DNA of 64,000 bases from Trabulsiella odontotermitis (GCF_001297775.1 NZ_LIFX01000003.1:62001-126000); one strand, 5' to 3'; numbered from the stretch's first letter, positions 8,182 to 18,209 are shown. Translations and numbers: made by a program. Notes: a model not told the origin generated them from the sequence alone.

Positions 8182-9722
8182 TGTCGCGAAGTCTCCGCCA
8201 CTGGGTGATCTCATTGTTTATTGTGCTGGCCTGGGGACCCGGCTGGCTGATGCTGTGGACGCTCGGTTTTTATCTCACCCGTAACGGTCAGCAGGCGGCG
8301 CTGTTTCTTCCACACGGCGTCTATCTTGCGCTGTTGATCCTGCTTTCCCGTCGTTACTGGCCTGCGCTGGTGCTGCCGCCCGTATTCATGCTGTTCTGGT
8401 TGCACAGCGAACAGTTGCTGAATGGTTATATCCTGCTGGCCGCGCCATTGATTAGCCTGATCCCGGCGAGCGTGGCGCAGAGTTTCTGGCATCGCTTTCC
8501 GCTTTACTGGCAGCGGCTGACGCTGCTACTGGCGATAATCACCGCCACATCGCTACTGAACACGGCGCTGCTTTCGCCATTTGTGAAAAGCCCGGCGATG
8601 TTGCTCGGTCTGGCGTCATTTACCGGTGGCGTGCTACTGACGCCGTTCGTCTATCTGATTTTCGAGTTCCTGCGTCAGCAGCATCGCTATCATCTGCTGG
8701 GGCTGGATACCAGCAATCCGCCGTTGCGGACATCGTTAATTATCTGGTGCAGCCTGTTCTTTGTTATCGGCATCGGTACCCAGATGGTGCTGTCACCGGA
8801 GATTGAACGCCTGTTGCTGATTGTGGTGTTCCTGCCCAACGTGGTGATGGCGTGGAAATTTGGCTGGCAGGGCGGCGTGCTCTCTGGCCTGCTGGGCAGC
8901 ATGATGATCACCATCGCCCGGCAGGTCGGTGGGGGATTCAGTAACCTGATTGAGCTGGAAATCTTCCTTGCTGTTCAGGCATTACTCGGCATCGGCCTTG
9001 GGATCGCCATCAGTCGTCAGCAGCATCTGGCGCAGAACCTGCATCACTATCGCCAGCGGCTGGAGGCGGAACTGGCGGCACGGCGGGCGCTGACCGAAAA
9101 GCTGATCCACACCGAAGAGGACTCGCGTAAAAACCTGGCGCGCGAGCTGCACGACGAAATCGGTCAGAACATCACCGCGATCCAAATCCAGTCGCAGTTA
9201 GTGAAACGGGCGCATGATCCCGCCCAGATTCAGGCCGCCGCCGGGCAAATCAACGATCTTGCCCGCCGCATTCATCACTCCACCCGCCAGTTGTTGCGTC
9301 AGTTGCGTCCACCCGCCCTTGATGAGATGTCGTTTAAAGAGGCGCTGCATCATCTGCTGACCGAGTTCGCCTTTGCTGAACGCGGCATTCATTGCCAGTT
9401 CGACTATCTGTTGACCATCACGCCTGAAAGCGAAACGGTCCGTTTCACGCTCTACCGGCTGTTGCAGGAGTTGCTCAACAACGTCAGCAAACATGCGCAA
9501 GCCAGTGCTGTTGTCATTCAGTTGCGCCAGCAGGGGGATTTTCTGCATCTGGAGGTGAAAGACAACGGCGTGGGGATTAACCCTGGCAAAATTACCGGAT
9601 TCGGTATCCAGGGAATGCGCGAACGGATCAGCGCCCTCGGTGGTGAACTGACGCTGGAATCGCAGAGCGGCACGCGGGTAACTGTTAACCTGCCCACAAA
9701 TTTGCAGCAAATCCGCTTCTGA
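8181..9722 (+). CDS. UhpB-like membrane sensor histidine kinase (MASE1)
   Basis: 513 residues. The first ~285 form a multi-span membrane region of the MASE1 type found in UhpB. A HisKA_3-type dimerisation helix follows, with the phospho-acceptor His324 in ARELHDEIGQN, then a HATPase domain with LLQELLNNVSKHAQAS and DNGVGI/GFGIQGMRER nucleotide motifs. The start at 8181 shares its A with the response-regulator stop (TGATG), implying coupled translation. By analogy with UhpB, it should relay signals sensed through the UhpC-like protein in the inner membrane. The substrate sensed is probably the hexose phosphate carried by Afu. Confidence 0.87.
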   Translation: MSRSLRHWVISLFIVLAWGPGWLMLWTLGFYLTRNGQQAALFLPHGVYLALLILLSRRYWPALVLPPVFMLFWLHSEQLLNGYILLAAPLISLIPASVAQSFWHRFPLYWQRLTLLLAIITATSLLNTALLSPFVKSPAMLLGLASFTGGVLLTPFVYLIFEFLRQQHRYHLLGLDTSNPPLRTSLIIWCSLFFVIGIGTQMVLSPEIERLLLIVVFLPNVVMAWKFGWQGGVLSGLLGSMMITIARQVGGGFSNLIELEIFLAVQALLGIGLGIAISRQQHLAQNLHHYRQRLEAELAARRALTEKLIHTEEDSRKNLARELHDEIGQNITAIQIQSQLVKRAHDPAQIQAAAGQINDLARRIHHSTRQLLRQLRPPALDEMSFKEALHHLLTEFAFAERGIHCQFDYLLTITPESETVRFTLYRLLQELLNNVSKHAQASAVVIQLRQQGDFLHLEVKDNGVGINPGKITGFGIQGMRERISALGGELTLESQSGTRVTVNLPTNLQQIRF

Positions 9723-9806
9723 CCAGGAAAAAGTCTTAGTGGTTCTGGACTTTCTCTCATCTCCTTTCGGTTTCACTTTCTTATAGTCAGCAAAACGGAG
9801 ACGGCT

Positions 9807-11111
9807 ATGCACGCACCTTCAGCCACTGAAGTTAATCAACGTTACCGGGCGCTGCGTCCGCGCCTGCTGATGTGCATGGTCATCGGTTATGCCGCGTTTT
9901 ACCTGACGCGTAAAAGTGTGAATTACGTACTCCCGGCACTGCAAACAGATTTGGGGCTGGATAAAGGCGATATCGGTTTGATGGGGTCGCTGTTTTATCT
10001 GTCCTATGGCCTGTCGAAATTTGCCGCCGGGTTGTGGCATGACAGTCGCGGTCAGCGCTGGTTTATGGGCGCGGGTCTGTTCGCCACCGGCCTGTTGAAC
10101 GTGGTGTTCGCCTTTGGCGAGTCACTGACATTGCTGCTGACAGTCTGGACGCTGAACGGTTTTTTTCAGGGTTGGGGATGGCCTCCCTGCGCCCGGCTGC
10201 TGACTCACTGGTACTCGCGCAATGAGCGCGGTTTCTGGTGGGGATGCTGGAATATGTCGATCAACATCGGCGGCGCGTTCATACCACTGATCAGCGCCTT
10301 TGCCGCTCACTGGTGGGGCTGGCAGGCGGCGATGCTGGCGCCGGGAATTATCAGCATGGCATTGGGCGTCTGGTTAACGCTGCAACTCACCGGCACGCCT
10401 GCGGAAGAGGGGTTACCGACCGTCGGCACCTGGCGTAACGATCCGCTGGAGCTGAGGCAGGAGCAGCAAAGTCCGCTTATGGGATCGTGGCAGATGTTAC
10501 GCGCCACGATACTAAAGAACCCGATGATCTGGCTGCTGGGTGTCTCTTATGTGCTGGTGTATGTGATCCGTATTGCGCTCAACGACTGGGGCAATATCTG
10601 GCTGACGGAAAGCCATGGCGTCAACCTGATAGGCGCCAACTCTACGGTAATGCTGTTTGAAGTGGGCGGTTTGTTCGGTGCGCTGTTTGCCGGATGGGGA
10701 TCGGATCTGCTGTTCAGCGGTCAGCGGGCGCCGATGATTTTGCTGTTCACGCTGGGGTTGATGGTTTCTGTCGCCGCGCTGTGGCTGGCGCCGGTTCATC
10801 ATTACCCGTTATTGACAGTCTGTTTCTTTACGGTGGGCTTCTTTGTCTTTGGCCCGCAAATGTTGATTGGCCTTGCTGCTGTCGAATGCGGACACAAAGC
10901 GGCAGCGGGTTCAATCACCGGTTTTCTCGGCCTGTTCGCCTACCTGGGGGCAGCGCTGGCGGGCTGGCCTCTGTCGCTGGTCATTGAACGTAGCGGCTGG
11001 TCGGGGATGTTTAGTTTGCTCTCGGTCGCTGCAGTACTCATGGGTTTATTGCTGATGCCGCTATTGATGGCGGGCATTACCACCTCTCCCGGTCAAAGGA
11101 TAAAACAATGA
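9807..11111 (+). CDS. UhpC-like MFS sugar-phosphate sensor/transporter
   Basis: 434-residue, 12-segment MFS protein of the organophosphate:phosphate antiporter group (UhpC/UhpT/GlpT). The N-terminal region RPRLLMCMVIGYAAFYLTRK and NYVLPALQTDLGLDKG is characteristic. UhpC normally works as a membrane receptor that controls UhpB, and position next to the uhpAB-like pair argues for the same role. Transport function cannot be excluded. The gene is 84 bp after the kinase gene, and its TGA overlaps the afuA ATG (ATGA), linking sensor and transporter in one transcript. Confidence 0.85.
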   Translation: MHAPSATEVNQRYRALRPRLLMCMVIGYAAFYLTRKSVNYVLPALQTDLGLDKGDIGLMGSLFYLSYGLSKFAAGLWHDSRGQRWFMGAGLFATGLLNVVFAFGESLTLLLTVWTLNGFFQGWGWPPCARLLTHWYSRNERGFWWGCWNMSINIGGAFIPLISAFAAHWWGWQAAMLAPGIISMALGVWLTLQLTGTPAEEGLPTVGTWRNDPLELRQEQQSPLMGSWQMLRATILKNPMIWLLGVSYVLVYVIRIALNDWGNIWLTESHGVNLIGANSTVMLFEVGGLFGALFAGWGSDLLFSGQRAPMILLFTLGLMVSVAALWLAPVHHYPLLTVCFFTVGFFVFGPQMLIGLAAVECGHKAAAGSITGFLGLFAYLGAALAGWPLSLVIERSGWSGMFSLLSVAAVLMGLLLMPLLMAGITTSPGQRIKQ

Positions 11112-12139
11112 AAAAAACGCTGATTACTACCCTGGTTGCTTCTGGTATTGCGCTGGCCACCCTGAGCGGCGCGGCGCAGGCAAAAGGTCGTCTGGTGGTG
11201 TATTGCAGTGCGACTAACGAAATGTGTGAAGCCGAAACGAAAGCCTTCGGCGATAAATATGATGTGAAAACGTCGTTTATCCGTAACGGTTCCGGCAGCA
11301 CGCTGGCGAAGGTCGATGCGGAGAAGAAAAACCCGCAGGCGGATGTCTGGTACGGCGGCACGCTCGATCCGCAATCTCAGGCCGGTGAAATGGGCCTGCT
11401 GCAACCGTACAAATCCCCTAATCTCGAGCAGATAATGGAGAAATTCCGCGATCCGGCGAAGCTGAAAGGCAACTACTCGTCCGCGGTGTATGTCGGCATT
11501 CTCGGCTTCGGCGTCAACACTCAGCGCCTGAAAGAGAAAAATCTGCCCGTCCCGACGTGCTGGAAAGATCTGACGAAGCCGGAATACAAAGGTGAAATCC
11601 AGATCGCTGACCCGCAAAGCTCCGGTACGGCATACACGGCACTGGCAACCTTCGCCCAGTTGTGGGGAGAAGATCAGGCTTTTGATTACCTGAAACAGCT
11701 GAACGCTAACGTCTCCCAGTACACCAAATCCGGGATCGCACCGGCGCGCAACGCGGCTCGTGGCGAAACGGCCATCGGCATCGGTTTCCTGCATGATTAC
11801 TCGCTGGAAAAAGAGCAGGGCGCACCACTGGAACTGATTTCCCCGTGCGAAGGCACCGGCTATGAAATCGGCGGCGTCAGTATCCTGAAAGGCGCGCGTA
11901 ACCTCGACAACGCGAAATTGTTCGTGGACTGGGTCCTGTCGAAAGAGGCGCAGGAACTGGCCTGGAAGAAAGGTAAGTCCTATCAGATCCTGACCAACAC
12001 CACCGCAGAAACCTCGCCGAACTCGCTGAAGCTCGATGGTCTGAAGCTCATCAACTACGACATGGATAAATACGGCTCGACCGATGTCCGTAAGGCACTG
12101 ATCAATAAGTGGGTCAGTGATGTGAAGATGGGCAAATAA
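11108..12139 (+). CDS. afuA: AfuA hexose-phosphate-binding periplasmic protein
   Basis: 343 residues with a Sec signal peptide (cleavage near GAAQA/KGRL) and a class II periplasmic-binding fold. It begins GRLVVYCSATNEM and has the conserved QADVWYGGTLDPQSQA and DPQSSGTAYT segments. The family was first named for ferric iron, but AfuA of Citrobacter rodentium, Actinobacillus and E. coli was shown to bind cyclic hexose and heptose phosphates. The neighbouring Uhp-like sensor genes fit that function, not iron uptake. It delivers ligand to AfuB/AfuC in the inner membrane. Start overlaps the stop of the UhpC-like gene. Confidence 0.9.
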   Translation: MKKTLITTLVASGIALATLSGAAQAKGRLVVYCSATNEMCEAETKAFGDKYDVKTSFIRNGSGSTLAKVDAEKKNPQADVWYGGTLDPQSQAGEMGLLQPYKSPNLEQIMEKFRDPAKLKGNYSSAVYVGILGFGVNTQRLKEKNLPVPTCWKDLTKPEYKGEIQIADPQSSGTAYTALATFAQLWGEDQAFDYLKQLNANVSQYTKSGIAPARNAARGETAIGIGFLHDYSLEKEQGAPLELISPCEGTGYEIGGVSILKGARNLDNAKLFVDWVLSKEAQELAWKKGKSYQILTNTTAETSPNSLKLDGLKLINYDMDKYGSTDVRKALINKWVSDVKMGK

Positions 12140-12159
12140 GCCCACATTTGTGTTCATTT

Positions 12160-12195
12160 GCCGGGTGGCGGCGTTAACGCCTTTACCCGGCCTAC
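12160..12195. repeat. REP element between afuA and afuB
   Basis: Typical enterobacterial REP: GCCGGGTGGCGGCG, then CGCCTTTACCCGGCCTAC, able to fold into a stable hairpin. It sits in the 71-bp gap after the binding-protein gene. As with the REP between malE and malF, it could protect the upstream mRNA and keep the binding protein more abundant than the permease. Confidence 0.85.
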
Positions 12196-12210
12196 GACAC
12201 CGGAAAACGT

Positions 12211-14289
12211 ATGTCACACACAATTGCACTCCATCCCGTGAAAAAGCGGGATGCGATATTCCTGTGGGTTTTACTGGGCTTGCTGGCATTCGCACTGTTG
12301 CCGAGCTGGAGCCTGGATTATGGCCTGCTGGAATCGACGAGCGACGAGATTTTAGAGGCGTACGGCTGGTCGCAGTTTACGGTCAGCTGGCTGTGGTATT
12401 TGTTGCCGGGGCTGCTTCTTATTCGCCCTTTGCAGGAAGCCCGACGGGAGCAGCGTCGCCGCCACTATCTCGATGCAGGCTGGGCGTTTTTATGCATGGC
12501 GTTTATCGTCATCAGCGCGACCGTTGAAGGCCGCGGTCTGGGCTATGCCACGATAGTGCTGTTTGTCGCGCTGGGCGCGATTATGACGCTGGCGCTGACC
12601 CGTCTCGAGTGGCTGGGCGGTGACCGTTTTGTCATTGGTTCGCTGGTGACGATTGTGGCGTTGATCGGTATCTTTATCGTCTGGCCGAGCATCGCGATTT
12701 TCATCCCGATGTTCACCAACGACGCCGGTGAGTTTGCGCCGCTGGCATTCATGGCGGTGCTGTCGCAGGCGCATATTATTCAGGTCATCCTTAACTCCAT
12801 CGCGCTGTCGATTGCAGTGGGTGTAGGGTGTACTTTCTTTGGTCTGGTACTGGCGATTTATACCACCCGCATCGCCAGACGCAGCGCCATCATCGGGCGC
12901 ATCTTCTCGATTCTGCCGATTGTCACGCCGCCGTTTGTGGTGGGGTTAGGCGTTACGCTGATGATGGGCCGTTCCGGTTACGTCACCGAGTTTCTGGTGG
13001 AGTGGTTCGGGCTGACCAACACCAACTGGTTGTATGGCTTTACGGGGATCTGGCTGGCGCAGGTCCTGGCGTTCACTCCGATGGCGTTTATGATCCTCGA
13101 CGGCGCGATAAAAACCATTCATCCGTCGCTGGAAGAGGCGTCCTACACACTGCGTGCCAGCCGCTGGCAAACCTTTAATGGTGTGTTTGTGCCACTGCTG
13201 AAACCCGCGCTGGCGAACGCGTTTTTAATTGTCATCGTGCAGTCGCTGGCCGACTTCAGTAACCCACTGGTGCTTGGCGGTAACTTTGACGTCCTGGCGA
13301 CGCAAATTTACTTCTACATTACCGGTTCGCAGCTCGATTATCAGGCCGCCAGTACCCTGGGCGCCTTCCTGTTGCTGTTCTCGCTGCTGGTGTTCTGCAT
13401 TCAGTATATGTGGATCGGCAAACGCTCTTACGTCACGGTGTCCGGCAAATCATACCGTGGCGATGTCCAGCCGTTACCGGTGACGCTGGTATGGAGTGTG
13501 ATCGCCATTCTGGCGGTGTGGATAGCCTTCAACGCCTTGCTTTATGGCAGCATTTTCTACGGTAGCTTTACTGTTAACTGGGGCGTGGACTACACCCTGA
13601 CGCTGGATAACTTCATCAAGCTGTTTGGTCAGGGGATGAGCGATGGCGCATGGCCGTCACTGCTCGATACGCTGCTGTATGCCGGGATTGCCGCGCCGAT
13701 CACTGCCGCTTTCGGCCTGTTGATCGCCTGGGTCGTGGTGCGCCAGCAGTTCAGAGGCAAAAAGACCATCGAATTCACCACCATGTTGTGCTTCGCCGTA
13801 CCGGGTACGGTGGCGGGCGTCTCCTATATTCTCGCGTTTAACAGCGCACCGGTGTATCTCACCGGAACGGCGGCGATTGTGATCATCTCCATGGTCATGC
13901 GTAACGTACCGGTGGGGATCCGCGCCGGGATCGCCGGGTTAGGCCAGATCGATAAATCACTGGATGAAGCCTCGCTCAGCCTGCGTGCCGGTTCACTGCG
14001 TACCATCACGCACATTCTGCTGCCATTGCTACGCCCGGCGATCCTGTCGGCGCTGATCTACAGCTTTGTGCGCGCCATTACCACTGTCAGCGCCATCGTG
14101 TTCCTGGTGACGCCGGATACCCGCGTCGCGACAGCCTATATTTTGAACCGCGTGGAAGACGGTGAATATGGGGTGGCGATCGCTTACGGCTCGATTTTGA
14201 TCGTGGTGATGCTGGCGATTATTTTCATCTTTGACTGGCTGATCGGGGAAGCGCGTATCTCCCGTTCAAAAGCCAAAAACCAGGCGTAA
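12211..14289 (+). CDS. afuB: AfuB ABC-transporter permease, two-domain form
   Basis: 692-residue permease of the FbpB type with two fused transmembrane units. Each has an EAA loop that docks the ATPase: [15 protein letters not shown] near the middle and [15 protein letters not shown] near the C-terminus. An extra hydrophobic N-terminal part (about residues 18-160) comes before the first unit. It forms the inner-membrane channel for hexose phosphates delivered by AfuA. The end of the gene (TAATGG) overlaps a possible ATG for afuC. Confidence 0.9.
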   Translation: MSHTIALHPVKKRDAIFLWVLLGLLAFALLPSWSLDYGLLESTSDEILEAYGWSQFTVSWLWYLLPGLLLIRPLQEARREQRRRHYLDAGWAFLCMAFIVISATVEGRGLGYATIVLFVALGAIMTLALTRLEWLGGDRFVIGSLVTIVALIGIFIVWPSIAIFIPMFTNDAGEFAPLAFMAVLSQAHIIQVILNSIALSIAVGVGCTFFGLVLAIYTTRIARRSAIIGRIFSILPIVTPPFVVGLGVTLMMGRSGYVTEFLVEWFGLTNTNWLYGFTGIWLAQVLAFTPMAFMILDGAIKTIHPSLEEASYTLRASRWQTFNGVFVPLLKPALANAFLIVIVQSLADFSNPLVLGGNFDVLATQIYFYITGSQLDYQAASTLGAFLLLFSLLVFCIQYMWIGKRSYVTVSGKSYRGDVQPLPVTLVWSVIAILAVWIAFNALLYGSIFYGSFTVNWGVDYTLTLDNFIKLFGQGMSDGAWPSLLDTLLYAGIAAPITAAFGLLIAWVVVRQQFRGKKTIEFTTMLCFAVPGTVAGVSYILAFNSAPVYLTGTAAIVIISMVMRNVPVGIRAGIAGLGQIDKSLDEASLSLRAGSLRTITHILLPLLRPAILSALIYSFVRAITTVSAIVFLVTPDTRVATAYILNRVEDGEYGVAIAYGSILIVVMLAIIFIFDWLIGEARISRSKAKNQA

Positions 14290-14300
14290 TGGAGCGCACT

Positions 14301-15347
14301 ATGAGTCAGAAAAATTTCGTTGAACTGCGCAACGTCACCAAACGGTTCGGCAGCAACACGGTTATCGACAACATCAATCTCACCATCCCGCAGGGGCAGA
14401 TGGTGACGCTGCTCGGTCCGTCCGGTTGCGGAAAAACGACCATTTTACGTCTGGTGGCCGGGCTGGAAAAACCGAGTGAAGGGCAGATTTTCATTGATGG
14501 CGAGGATGTCACGCATCGCTCTATTCAGCAGCGCGATATCTGTATGGTCTTTCAGTCTTACGCCCTGTTCCCGCATATGTCGCTGGGGGAAAACGTCGGC
14601 TATGGTCTGAAGATGCTCGGCGTGTCGCGCAGCGATGTAAAAAACCGCGTGAAAGAGGCGCTGGCGATGGTGGATCTGGAGGGATTCGAAGACCGCTATG
14701 TTGATCAGATCTCCGGTGGTCAACAGCAGCGTGTGGCGCTGGCCCGTGCGCTGATCCTCAAGCCGAAGGTGCTGCTGTTTGATGAACCCTTAAGTAACCT
14801 TGATGCCAACCTCAGGCGCAGCATGCGCGACAAGATCCGCGAGTTGCAAAAGCAGTTTGATATCACCTCGCTGTATGTTACCCACGATCAGAGCGAAGCG
14901 TTTGCGGTGTCCGACACCGTGCTGGTGATGAACAAGGGGCATATTATGCAGATAGGCTCCCCGCAGGATCTCTACCGCCAGCCTGCGTCGCGTTTTATGG
15001 CGAGTTTTATGGGCGATGCCAACCTCTTCCCGGCCACCTTTAGCCAGGAGTCTGTCGATATATTCGGTTACCGTTTGCCGCGCCCGGCGCACTTTACCGC
15101 TGGAGGGACGGGCACTGTTGGAGTACGCCCTGAAGCCATCACGTTAAGCGAACGCGGCGAGGAAAGTCAGCGTTGTGTGATACAGCACGTGGCTTACATG
15201 GGGCCGCAGTATGAAGTGACGGTGAAATGGCACGATCAGGATATTTTATTGCAGGTTAACGCTACGCGTCTGCAACCAGATGTTGGCGAACAGTATTATC
15301 TTGAAATCCACCCGTATGGAATGTTTGTACTGTCTGATGCCGCATAA
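14301..15347 (+). CDS. afuC: AfuC ABC-transporter ATPase
   Basis: 348 residues. Walker [10 protein letters not shown] (39-47), Q-loop in [11 protein letters not shown], signature SGGQQQR, Walker [13 protein letters not shown] and the H-loop His in YVTHDQ are intact. A C-terminal TOBE-type region (from about 255) is present, as in FbpC/MalK-like ATPases. It powers AfuB. The start at 14301 is preferred because GGAG lies 6 nt upstream; an ATG at 14289 that overlaps the afuB stop would add four residues. It is the last gene before a terminator. Confidence 0.92.
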   Translation: MSQKNFVELRNVTKRFGSNTVIDNINLTIPQGQMVTLLGPSGCGKTTILRLVAGLEKPSEGQIFIDGEDVTHRSIQQRDICMVFQSYALFPHMSLGENVGYGLKMLGVSRSDVKNRVKEALAMVDLEGFEDRYVDQISGGQQQRVALARALILKPKVLLFDEPLSNLDANLRRSMRDKIRELQKQFDITSLYVTHDQSEAFAVSDTVLVMNKGHIMQIGSPQDLYRQPASRFMASFMGDANLFPATFSQESVDIFGYRLPRPAHFTAGGTGTVGVRPEAITLSERGEESQRCVIQHVAYMGPQYEVTVKWHDQDILLQVNATRLQPDVGEQYYLEIHPYGMFVLSDAA

Positions 15348-15350
15348 TAA

Positions 15351-15384
15351 ATTGCCGGGCCTTGCCAGCCCGGCAATATTTTAT
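15351..15384 (+). terminator. Terminator after afuC
   Basis: Perfect 10-bp stem ATTGCCGGGC/GCCCGGCAAT with a 7-nt loop, then ATTTTAT. It closes the uhp-like/afu operon. Confidence 0.8.
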
Positions 15385-15448
15385 GGCCGCTTACTCATGA
15401 TTTATTTTTATATATTCCGCAGTTAGCTCTCTGCAGTGATCGATATTC

Positions 15449-15700
15449 TTACTGTGCCGCTTTATCAGAATTTTCCGCGATACGACGCAGATATTCATTA
15501 TTTTTAAATGCGATCATAATCAGTTCGAACATTACCCGGCAGCCGATCAGGCCAAAGATAATGGAACCGATGCCCCGAAGCAGTTCACCGTTAATCATAG
15601 CGAAAACGCCGCCCACCACGATCAGAACCATAAACAGCCAGTATAAAAATACCATCAGTTTCGGCGTCAACAGGTAATCAAAACCCAGAATTTGTTTCAT
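15449..15700 (-). CDS. DUF4282-type small membrane protein
   Basis: 83 residues with two hydrophobic segments (FLYWLFMVLIVVGGVFAM and IGSIIFGLIGCRVMFELIMI) and a short charged tail. The layout and the opening MKQILGFDYLLTPKLM fit the DUF4282 family of small inner-membrane proteins with no known role. The ATG at 15698-15700 is chosen because AAGGAT lies just upstream; a longer in-frame start at 15745 has no such support. It is a lone gene, facing the afu operon. Confidence 0.75.
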   Translation of the reverse strand: MKQILGFDYLLTPKLMVFLYWLFMVLIVVGGVFAMINGELLRGIGSIIFGLIGCRVMFELIMIAFKNNEYLRRIAENSDKAAQ

Positions 15701-15935
15701 TTTCTTATCCTTAGAAAAAAGAGATGTGCCAGCAACGAGCGGCATTCGAACTATAAAATAGGTTTGTCAGAATGTAAATATGTGTGACTAAGCGGTACCA
15801 GACACGCTAACATCGCTTTTTATGTGGCTATTTTGGCATTTTTACCAATATGGCAATGGCATAATGAGTAAAAATAAGAATATTTCTTTCGCCAGGACGC
15901 GATCCTGAATTTAAAGCAGGCTGAACGGAGTGACT

Positions 15936-16523
15936 ATGAGCGATAGTTTCACCATCATTGTTCCTGAACGCGTGATGATCCCGGAAGAAGAAGCGCGTGC
16001 GCTGGGCAAACGAATGCTTACCTGGTTGCGGGAAAAAGCGTGGGTGGGAAACCCGCTTCCGGGCTGCATTCTGACCCGGGAACTGGGATACCGGCTCACT
16101 AAAAATGCGGCAGAGATTATTTTGCCTGAGGATTTGTCGCTCTTTACCTGGGTCGCCGACCACTGCGATCAGCAAGTCTATGGTTATCTGGCCATTGATG
16201 TTGCTGATGAGCTAAAAGTCGTGCATCACAGCGGGCAGGGCGGGATAACGTCAGCTGTCTGCCCGGGTTGTGGGCAGGATATCGGCGAGCAGTATTACGA
16301 TCTCATTGAGACCTGGTGGAATGCCGAAGGGAATGAGGACGTCATTTGTCCCGCGTGCCAGCAACCTTCGCCGCTTCCGGCGTTCAGATCGGAACCTGTC
16401 TGGGGATTCAGCAATTTGAGCTTCCAGTTCTGGAATATCAATGCCCGCTTCAGTGACGATTTTCTCGCCGCCTTTGCGAAAGAGCTTGGCGAACCGGTGC
16501 GCTTAGTGACCGGCAAAGTATAA
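15936..16523 (+). CDS. Hypothetical protein with paired CxxC motifs
   Basis: 195 residues, no signal peptide or membrane segment. Two cysteine pairs, CPGCGQ and CPACQQ, about 40 residues apart in the middle of the protein, could form a zinc ribbon. The surroundings are Trp- and acidic-rich (IETWWNAEGNEDVIC). I do not recognise a named family. SD ACGGAG supports the ATG at 15936 (a GTG at 15930 is less likely). The next gene starts 13 nt downstream, so the two are probably co-expressed. Confidence 0.6.
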   Translation: MSDSFTIIVPERVMIPEEEARALGKRMLTWLREKAWVGNPLPGCILTRELGYRLTKNAAEIILPEDLSLFTWVADHCDQQVYGYLAIDVADELKVVHHSGQGGITSAVCPGCGQDIGEQYYDLIETWWNAEGNEDVICPACQQPSPLPAFRSEPVWGFSNLSFQFWNINARFSDDFLAAFAKELGEPVRLVTGKV

Positions 16524-16536
16524 GGGAAGCGGCGGG

Positions 16537-17034
16537 TTGAAAGAGAGAATCCTCGTAAGCGCCTGCCTGATGGGATTTCCGGTGCGCTATAACCAGAGTG
16601 ACAAACCGTTACGTTCAGCATTGCTCGCGCGCTGGCAGCAGGAAGAGAGATTGATCGTTCACTGTCCGGAACTCTCTGCCGGGCTGGCAACGCCGCGGCT
16701 TCCCGCCGAGTTGACGGGCGGCCAGGGAGCAGACGCTTTTACTGGCCTGGCGAAAATTCGCGAGACGGACGGCAGTGATGTCACCCCTCATTATCTTCTG
16801 GCGGCCTGGTTGGCCCTAAAAACCGCGCAGGAAAACCACTGTCGTTTCGCCATCATGACTGATGGCAGCCCCACCTGTGGCAGCAGCCGCATCTATGATG
16901 GCACCTTTCAGGGCAAAACGATCGCTGGCGAAGGCGTCGCGGCGGCGTTGCTGCGTCAGCATGGCATAGAGGTCTTTGCGGAGCATCAGATTGCCGCGCT
17001 GGCGCAGCGGCTTGTTGAGATAGAGCGGGTGTAA
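16537..17034 (+). CDS. DUF523 family protein, TTG start
   Basis: 165 residues. ILVSACLMGFPVRYNQSDK at the N-terminus, CPELSAGL, and the SPTCGSSRIYDGTF motif mark the DUF523 family, whose conserved cysteines suggest a metal or sulfur role not yet proven. The start is a TTG at 16537: family members begin right before (K)ILVSxCL, and no ATG gives that start. It is 13 nt after the CxxC protein gene, in the same direction. Confidence 0.8.
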   Translation: MKERILVSACLMGFPVRYNQSDKPLRSALLARWQQEERLIVHCPELSAGLATPRLPAELTGGQGADAFTGLAKIRETDGSDVTPHYLLAAWLALKTAQENHCRFAIMTDGSPTCGSSRIYDGTFQGKTIAGEGVAAALLRQHGIEVFAEHQIAALAQRLVEIERV

Positions 17035-17111
17035 CTTCCCTCCAGTAATGCATATCCTCCAGTGCGGACGCTGATTAGCGTAAACCGCCTCATCCTCACC
17101 ATTCCCCGATC

Positions 17112-17127
17112 TGCGATCAAAATCACA
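17112..17127 (+). promoter_or_regulatory. CRP site at a class II position
   Basis: TGCGA, 6 nt, TCACA: one mismatch to the CRP core. Its centre (17119.5) is 40-41 bp upstream of the start point predicted from the TATATT -10 box at 17148-17153, which is the class II spacing. It suggests that the LacI-dehydratase-MFS operon is under catabolite control. Confidence 0.6.
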
Positions 17128-17151
17128 GACGCTTTTCCGCCGCGCTGTATA

Positions 17152-17173
17152 TTTAGGTAATCGATTACCTAAA
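17152..17173. promoter_or_regulatory. Perfect 22-bp palindromic operator of the LacI-family regulator
   Basis: A perfect 22-bp palindrome with core GGTAATCGATTACC and AAA/TTT flanks. Central CG symmetry is typical of LacI/PurR-family operators. It covers the predicted transcription start and ends next to the ATG of the regulator gene, so autorepression of the operon is the simplest reading. Confidence 0.75.
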
Positions 17174-18193
17174 ATGAAAATCATGAAAAAGAAACTGCTA
17201 ATTAAAGATGTTGCGAACATGGCTGGTGTATCGACAGCAACAATTTCCCGCTTTCTGAACGGGAAATATCAGTCTATGAGCGAAACGACGCGCCAGAAGA
17301 TTGCCAGTACCATTGAGAGTCTCGGTTATCAGCCAAATAACATTGCCAGGTCATTACGCAGCCAGGAAAGTAAAACTATCGCTGTTATTATGGCGGATAT
17401 TTTTAACCCGTACTCTATGGATGTCTTGCGGGGTATAGAGGAATATTGCTCGCAGGAAGGGTACAAGATTTTTATATGCGATGCGAAAAACTCCGGGGCC
17501 AGAGAACGTAACTATATTGAAGAGATGGTTAACCGCGGCGTTGATGGGTTTATTCTCAACACCACCGGCGAAAACGATCTGTTTATTAAGGGCATTTCCT
17601 TAGAACACCCCGTCGTGTTGATCGGCAGAAAGATTAAAAACAGCAACATCAGCAGTGTCGCGGCCGATAACGCCCAGGGCGTTAAGCTTGCCATTGAACA
17701 TCTGTTGAAAACGAATTGTCGGCGTATCAGTTATTTAACGCCAGCACCAGGGAATGTTTCACCACGTATTGAAAGAGTCGAGACCTTCGAACATTTTGCC
17801 GCGTTAAGCGCCTGTTCGCATATTTCCTTTGAATGCATCAAATTCGAGGTGATCGATCGCGCGCATGTGATGGATACACTGGAAACACTGACCGCCCGTT
17901 CTTCGCAAAACCACACCATTATTACCGGGAACGGGCTGCTGTCGCTGCATGTGGTACAGGCGGCGAAAGCGCTGAATAAGCGGATCCCGGAGGATTTCTC
18001 CTTGATCGGTTTTGATGAAACGGAATGGTCAGAGATCCTCAAAAATCCGCTGACTGTCGTGGCGCAACCCACTTATGACATTGGCTGTACCGCTGCGAAG
18101 GAAATCATCACAACGCTCAGAAAAGAAAATGAGAGCCATGAAGCGCGGATCACTCTCTTGCCATTTTCACTGATTGTCAGGGAAACCGCCTGA
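17174..18193 (+). CDS. LacI-family transcriptional regulator
   Basis: 339 residues. The N-terminal DNA-binding domain has the LacI helix-turn-helix and hinge (IKDVANMAGVSTATISRFLN, then YQPNNIARSLRS), followed by a periplasmic-binding-like sensor domain (TIAVIMADIFNPYSMDVLRG; SLIGFDETEWSEIL). It probably represses itself and the dehydratase and MFS genes behind it until an acid-sugar or related inducer binds. ATGs at 17174 and 17183 are in frame; neither has a strong SD, so expression may be low. The dehydratase gene begins 17 nt after its stop. Confidence 0.88.
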   Translation: MKIMKKKLLIKDVANMAGVSTATISRFLNGKYQSMSETTRQKIASTIESLGYQPNNIARSLRSQESKTIAVIMADIFNPYSMDVLRGIEEYCSQEGYKIFICDAKNSGARERNYIEEMVNRGVDGFILNTTGENDLFIKGISLEHPVVLIGRKIKNSNISSVAADNAQGVKLAIEHLLKTNCRRISYLTPAPGNVSPRIERVETFEHFAALSACSHISFECIKFEVIDRAHVMDTLETLTARSSQNHTIITGNGLLSLHVVQAAKALNKRIPEDFSLIGFDETEWSEILKNPLTVVAQPTYDIGCTAAKEIITTLRKENESHEARITLLPFSLIVRETA

Positions 18194-18209
18194 CGGACGA
18201 GAGGATATT

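Noticed and set aside
11108-15347. afuABC as a ferric iron transporter
   Set aside because: Old family name only; the UhpABC-like neighbours and published work on close homologues support sugar-phosphate transport.
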